Assembly (NCBI RefSeq): GCF_042678485.1
Contig: NZ_JBHTKR010000006.1
Location: 248,001-312,000 of the forward strand
DNA: 64,000 bases
Direction of reading: 5' to 3'
DNA from: Seohaeicola saemankumensis
GTDB taxonomy: Bacteria; Pseudomonadota; Alphaproteobacteria; Rhodobacterales; Rhodobacteraceae
Part shown: one piece after another, positions 59,947-64,000 of the stretch
How the letters are laid out: every line of letters starts with the position of its first letter
Position numbering within the stretch: position 1 is the first letter of the stretch
Notes under the pieces: model-generated
Database searches by the model: none
Told to the model about the DNA's origin: nothing
The model's input: the letters and a program-made list of their open reading frames with translations, nothing else
Position numbers and translations under genes: made by a program

Positions 59947-60231
59947 TCAGATCCCGTCCACGACGACAAGATCGCGGCGGCTGCTGCGCAGGGCGATCGG
60001 CAGGATCGCCTGATATTCGGGGGATTCGTACCAGGCTAGTGCCTGTTCGCGCGTGGGAAAGCTGATGATGACATGGCGATCAGGACCAGAGCCTTCGATC
60101 TGTGTCATCGGGCCACCCTTCACCAGGAAAGTGCCCCCCGCCTTTTCGGCCAGGGCCACGGTCTGGCTGGCATAGGTCTTGTAATCCTCAAGGTCCGTGA
60201 CCTCGATCCGCGCGATGATATAGGCTGTCAT
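59947..60231 (-). CDS. DUF1330 family protein (paralogue of the preceding gene)
   Basis: A 94-residue protein with the same order of motifs: IARIEVTDLEDYKTYASQTV, GGTFLVKGGPMTQIEG, HVIISFPTREQALAWYESPE and RRDLVVVDGI. The two copies are clearly related but well diverged, so the duplication is old. It lies 15 bases after alaS's stop and may be co-transcribed with it. Confidence 0.88.
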   Translation of the reverse strand: MTAYIIARIEVTDLEDYKTYASQTVALAEKAGGTFLVKGGPMTQIEGSGPDRHVIISFPTREQALAWYESPEYQAILPIALRSSRRDLVVVDGI

Positions 60232-60246
60232 TGTCTGTGCTTCCCC

Positions 60247-62907
60247 TCAGGCGCCAAGCATTGCTTCGACCGCGGCAATCGCCTCGGCCGCTTTCGACGC
60301 ATCGGCGCCGCCGCCCTGGGCCATGTCGGGACGGCCACCGCCGCCCTTGCCACCCAGTGCCGGCACCGCCGCGCGCACCATGTCCACGGCCGACACGCGA
60401 CCAGTCATGTCAGGCGTTACGCCCGCCGCCACGGCCGCCTTGCCATCGGCATCCGCGATCAGCAGCACCGCCCCAGAGCCGATACGCTGCTTGTGCTCGT
60501 CGATCAGCGCCGGCAGATCCTTGCCGGATACGCCCGACAGGACCTGTGCAATGAAGGCCACACCGTTGATGTCCTTGGCTTCCGGCGCCGCACCTTGCCC
60601 GGCGCCGCCGGCCATGGCCAACTCGCGGCGCAGTTGCGCCACTTCGTTGGACAGGGCGCGGCGCTCATCCAGAAGCGCGCGCAGACGGTCCGCCAGATCG
60701 GCAGGTTGCGCCTTGAGCGTGTCACAGGCCTGCGCCAGGCGTTGCGCCTCGGCACGAATATGCGCCACAGCCGCCTCTCCGGTCAGCGCCTCGATCCGGC
60801 GCACACCCGCGCTGGACGCGCTATCCCCCAGGATCACGCAAACGCCGATATCGCCAGTGCGCGCGACATGGGTGCCACCGCAGAGTTCGATCGACCAGGT
60901 CTTGCCGCCATGGCCTTTGCCGGTATCGGCACGGCCCATCGACACGACCCGCACCTCGTCACCGTATTTTTCACCAAACAGCGCCTGTGCACCGATGTCG
61001 CGGGCGTCGTCGGGCGTCATGATCCGGGTTTCGACTGGGCTGTTCTGCCGGATGAAGGCGTTGACCTGATCCGCCACACTGGCCAGTTCCGCAGCACTCA
61101 GCGCCTTGGAGTGGCTGAAGTCAAAGCGCAAACGATCCGGCGCGTTCAACGAACCGCGCTGTGCGACGTGATCGCCCAGCGTCTCGCGCAGCGCCTCGTG
61201 CAGCAGGTGGGTGGCCGAGTGATTGGCCCGGATCGCCGCACGGCGTGCGTGATCGACTTCCAGCGCGCCGTGACCGCCCTTGGCGATCTCGCCTTCCAGG
61301 ACCTCACCGAAATGGATGAAGACACCCGCCGATTTGCGCGTATCGGTGATCCGCACCAGCAGGTCATGCCCGCGCAGATAGCCGGTATCGCCGACCTGGC
61401 CGCCGCTTTCCGCATAGAATGGCGTCTGGTTCATGACGATCTGCACGCTCTCGCCCGCCTTGGCCGAGGGAACTTCGGCCCCGTCACGCACCAGCGCCAC
61501 AACCTGGCCTTCCGCGGTTTCGGTATCGTAACCCAGGAAATCCGTCGCACCATGCGTGTCGGCAATGTCGAACCAGATCGTGGCATCCGCCGCCTCGCCG
61601 CTGCCGGACCATGCCGCGCGGGCCTTGGCCTTCTGTTCGGCCATGGCGCTGTCGAAGCCTTCGGTATCCACCGCACGGCCCTTTTCGCGCAGCGCATCCT
61701 GCGTCAGGTCCAGCGGGAAACCATAGGTATCATACAGTTTGAACGCCGCCGCCCCCGGCAAGGCCGCCCCATCCGGCAGGTGGGACAATTCATCATCCAG
61801 CAGGCGCAGACCGCGATCCAGCGTCTGCTTGAAGCGGGATTCCTCAAGCCGCAGGGTTTCCTCGATCAGCGCCTGGGCGCGAGTCAATTCAGGATAGGCC
61901 GCACCCATCTGGCGCACCAGCGCGGGCACCAGCTGATGCATGACCGGATCCTTCGCGCCCAGCAGATGCGCATGGCGCATCGCACGGCGCATGATCCGGC
62001 GCAGCACGTAACCGCGTCCGTCATTCGACGGCATCACACCATCCGCAATCAGGAAGGAGGTCGAGCGCAGATGGTCCGCGATCACCCGGTGATGCGTCTT
62101 GCCCGGCCCATCGGGATCGGTCGAGGTGACATGCGCGCTGGCCTCGATCAGGCTGCGAATCAGATCGGTCGCATAGTTGTCATTCGTGCCCTGCAGCAGC
62201 GCCGCGACCCGCTCGATCCCCATGCCGGTGTCGATGGACTGGGCCGCCAGCTCGCGCCGGGTGCCATCCTCGAACTGCTCGTATTGCATGAAAACAAGGT
62301 TCCAGATCTCGACGAAACGGTCACCATCCTCCTCGGGGCTTCCCGGAGGGCCGCCCCAGATGTGATCGCCATGATCAAAGAAGATCTCGGTGCAAGGTCC
62401 GCAAGGCCCGGTCGGCCCCATCATCCAGAAATTGTCATTGGTCGGAATACGGATGATCCGGTCATCCGACAGCCCCGCCACCTTTTTCCAGATATTCGCA
62501 GCCTCGTCATCGGTATGGTAGACCGTGACCAGAAGCCTGTCCTTGGGAATATCGAAATCCTTGGTCAGCAGTTCCCAGGCGAAGGGGATCGCTTCGGATT
62601 TGAAATAGTCACCGAAGCTGAAGTTGCCCAGCATCTCGAAGAAGGTGTGATGCCGCGCGGTATAGCCGACATTGTCCAGGTCATTATGCTTGCCCCCGGC
62701 GCGCACACATTTCTGCGCCGTGGTCGCACGCTTGTAATCGCGATGTTCGACCCCGGTGAACAGGTTCTTGAACTGCACCATTCCCGAATTCGCGAACATC
62801 AGCGTCGGGTCATTGCGCGGCACAAGCGGGCTGGAGGGCACAACCTCGTGCCCCTGCTTGGCAAAATAGGACAGGAAGGTCGATCGGATATCGTTCAGCG
62901 TTGGCAT
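60247..62907 (-). CDS. alaS: alanyl-tRNA synthetase
   Basis: Class II synthetase of 886 residues. The N-terminal catalytic core has LNDIRSTFLSYFAKQGHEVV, PLVPRNDPTLMFANSGMVQF and the GGGxER-equivalent MGIERVAALLQGTNDNYATD. The editing domain has the zinc ligands in ANHSATHLLHEALR and CGGTHVARTGDIG. The C-terminal Gly-rich C-Ala domain (KGGGGRPDMAQGGGAD) follows. The frame is open beyond the ATG at 62907, but that ATG has GGAAAG and the family N-terminus. It lies downstream of recA, as is common in alphaproteobacteria. Confidence 0.98.
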   Translation of the reverse strand: MPTLNDIRSTFLSYFAKQGHEVVPSSPLVPRNDPTLMFANSGMVQFKNLFTGVEHRDYKRATTAQKCVRAGGKHNDLDNVGYTARHHTFFEMLGNFSFGDYFKSEAIPFAWELLTKDFDIPKDRLLVTVYHTDDEAANIWKKVAGLSDDRIIRIPTNDNFWMMGPTGPCGPCTEIFFDHGDHIWGGPPGSPEEDGDRFVEIWNLVFMQYEQFEDGTRRELAAQSIDTGMGIERVAALLQGTNDNYATDLIRSLIEASAHVTSTDPDGPGKTHHRVIADHLRSTSFLIADGVMPSNDGRGYVLRRIMRRAMRHAHLLGAKDPVMHQLVPALVRQMGAAYPELTRAQALIEETLRLEESRFKQTLDRGLRLLDDELSHLPDGAALPGAAAFKLYDTYGFPLDLTQDALREKGRAVDTEGFDSAMAEQKAKARAAWSGSGEAADATIWFDIADTHGATDFLGYDTETAEGQVVALVRDGAEVPSAKAGESVQIVMNQTPFYAESGGQVGDTGYLRGHDLLVRITDTRKSAGVFIHFGEVLEGEIAKGGHGALEVDHARRAAIRANHSATHLLHEALRETLGDHVAQRGSLNAPDRLRFDFSHSKALSAAELASVADQVNAFIRQNSPVETRIMTPDDARDIGAQALFGEKYGDEVRVVSMGRADTGKGHGGKTWSIELCGGTHVARTGDIGVCVILGDSASSAGVRRIEALTGEAAVAHIRAEAQRLAQACDTLKAQPADLADRLRALLDERRALSNEVAQLRRELAMAGGAGQGAAPEAKDINGVAFIAQVLSGVSGKDLPALIDEHKQRIGSGAVLLIADADGKAAVAAGVTPDMTGRVSAVDMVRAAVPALGGKGGGGRPDMAQGGGADASKAAEAIAAVEAMLGA

Positions 62908-63004
62908 GGGCGGACTTTCCGTTAAGGTCACGGGCTTTGCGCTGATGTAACGGCCACGGGCGCGCCTGTCCACAGGCGCTTGGTGCACAGTGCCGCGCAA
63001 ATGC

Positions 63005-63032
63005 AAAAGGCCCGCCAATCCGGGCGGGCCTT
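63005..63032 (-). terminator. rho-independent terminator of recA
   Basis: A perfect 10-bp stem AAGGCCCGCC / GGCGGGCCTT (63007-63016 with 63023-63032) is followed on the minus strand by four T and then GCATTTG. It lies 34 bases after the recA stop, so alaS probably has its own promoter within 62908-63004. Confidence 0.88.
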
Positions 63033-63066
63033 CATAGGGGAACAGGTCGTGACGGACCGCGCCCGT

Positions 63067-64000
63067 TCAGCTTTCGACAACATCCTCGTCATCCGCGCCT
63101 TCGCCGCCCATGTTGAACTCCAGCCCGTGAGAGGCGCGGATCTTGTCCTCGATCGCAAGGGCGACCTGCGGGTTGTCGCGCAGGAACTGTTTCGAATTCT
63201 CGCGCCCCTGCCCCATGCGTTCATCGCCATAGCTGAACCAGGCACCCGATTTTTCGACCACGCCGGCCTTGACCCCAAGATCAAGCAACTCGCCGGTCTT
63301 GGAAATCCCCTCGCCATACATGATGTCAAATTCGACCTGCTTGAAGGGTGGCGCGACCTTGTTCTTGACGACCTTCACGCGTGTCGCGTTGCCCACCACC
63401 TCGTCGCGGTCCTTGATCGCGCCGATACGGCGGATGTCCAGGCGCACGGAGCTGTAGAATTTCAGCGCATTGCCGCCCGTGGTGGTTTCGGGGCTGCCAA
63501 ACATCACGCCGATCTTCATCCGGATCTGGTTGATGAAGATCACCATGCAGTTCGAGCGGCTGATCGACCCGGTCAGCTTGCGCATGGCCTGGCTCATCAA
63601 ACGGGCCTGCACGCCGACGTTGCTGTCACCCATGTCGCCTTCAAGTTCGCTTTTCGGGGTCAGTGCCGCGACACTGTCCACGACGACCATGCTGACCGCG
63701 CCGGAACGCACCAGCGTATCCACGATCTCCAACGCCTGTTCGCCGGTGTCGGGCTGGCTGATCAGCAGCTCTTCCAGGTTGACGCCAAGTTTCTTGGCAT
63801 ATTGCGGATCCAGCGCATGTTCGGCATCCACAAAGGCGCAGATCCCGCCCTTTTTCTGCTCTTCCGCCACGCAATGCAGCGTCAGCGTGGTCTTGCCCGA
63901 GCTTTCGGGGCCGTAGATTTCGATGATCCGCCCCTTGGGCAGCCCGCCGATCCCCAGCGCGATATCGAGACCGAGCGACCCGGTCGAGGTCGCCTCGATG
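63067..64000 (-). CDS. recA: RecA recombinase, 5' end missing
   Basis: The frame is open to the window edge; about 311 residues are present. Walker A GPESSGKTT, DAEHALDPQYAKKLGVN, ISQPDTGEQALEIVDTLVRS, VVVDSVAALTPKSELEGDMG and FINQIRMKIGVMFGSPETTT are all RecA signatures. The C-terminus ends in an acidic tail (ADDEDVVES), which tunes DNA access. The promoter and its expected LexA box lie outside the window. Confidence 0.97.
   Translation of the reverse strand, partial: IEATSTGSLGLDIALGIGGLPKGRIIEIYGPESSGKTTLTLHCVAEEQKKGGICAFVDAEHALDPQYAKKLGVNLEELLISQPDTGEQALEIVDTLVRSGAVSMVVVDSVAALTPKSELEGDMGDSNVGVQARLMSQAMRKLTGSISRSNCMVIFINQIRMKIGVMFGSPETTTGGNALKFYSSVRLDIRRIGAIKDRDEVVGNATRVKVVKNKVAPPFKQVEFDIMYGEGISKTGELLDLGVKAGVVEKSGAWFSYGDERMGQGRENSKQFLRDNPQVALAIEDKIRASHGLEFNMGGEGADDEDVVES

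Noticed and set aside
60073..62925. 950-codon open frame on the plus strand opposite alaS
   Set aside because: It is a GC-rich antisense shadow of alaS; the encoded chain is Arg/His/Gln-rich with no family motif. The same applies to 4227-6209, 57007-59019, 37095-39422 and 47793-49733.

Overview
The window is GC-rich, densely packed bacterial chromosome of a Rhodobacterales (Rhodobacteraceae/Roseobacter-type) alphaproteobacterium. The support is the gene set: a ctrA response regulator next to a SciP/DUF1153 gene, DUF6456 and DUF6477 genes, a pyrH-frr-uppS-cdsA-dxr-rseP-bamA-ompH-fabZ-lpxA-lpxI-lpxB block, fused ispDF, trmFO, and recA followed by alaS. An acidic, tyrosine-rich porin and a Tat-exported peptide-type binding protein fit a marine or saline habitat. 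I see no rRNA, tRNA, CRISPR array, prophage or insertion sequence. Both ends are cut: ispDF lacks its start and recA lacks its start.

Layout. 0-5.1 kb: ispDF, pgpA and cinA in one run, then MmgE/PrpD, a RatA/Coq10-like gene, hpt and lipA. 5.2-8.8 kb: oxyR with palindromic sites at its start, a membrane protein, and a DUF6456/DUF6477 pair around two DnaA-box-like sequences. 8.9-18.8 kb: an orphan MttB-family methyltransferase, guaA, an ABM-fold gene, two EamA exporters, a P-loop protein, metA, a lipoprotein hydrolase, ppk2 and a TetR gene. 19-26.3 kb: a porin, rplM-rpsI, a thioesterase and an ECHDC3-like protein, trmFO, gluQRS, hisI, an IscU-like protein and a small SOS-type gene. 26.3-33 kb: recG-ligA, ctrA, sciP and mnmA. 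33-45.6 kb: the long minus-strand envelope operon. 45.7-54.6 kb: miaA, an AraC regulator and a five-gene peptide/opine-type ABC operon. 54.6-64 kb: a lytic transglycosylase, ssb, a site-2 protease, typA, a phosphatase, two DUF1330 genes, alaS and recA.

How the genes work together. ispDF and dxr are both MEP-pathway steps and feed uppS (undecaprenyl diphosphate). cdsA and pgpA make phospholipid head groups. fabZ, lpxA, lpxI and lpxB make lipid A, while rseP, bamA and ompH handle outer-membrane assembly and its stress response. ctrA, sciP and a near-consensus CtrA box form a cell-cycle module. recA, ssb, recG and ligA are repair genes.

Most of the window is conserved core genome. The least explained item is a 40-codon single-span membrane protein at 26045-26167 (minus). 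It has good codon use, a Shine-Dalgarno, its own terminator, and a GAAC-N7-GAAC LexA-type box upstream, so it looks like an SOS-induced membrane micropeptide. Next are a second micropeptide between rseP and bamA, a three-level hairpin in the trmFO leader, and direct repeats upstream of the ABC operon that suit the neighbouring AraC regulator.
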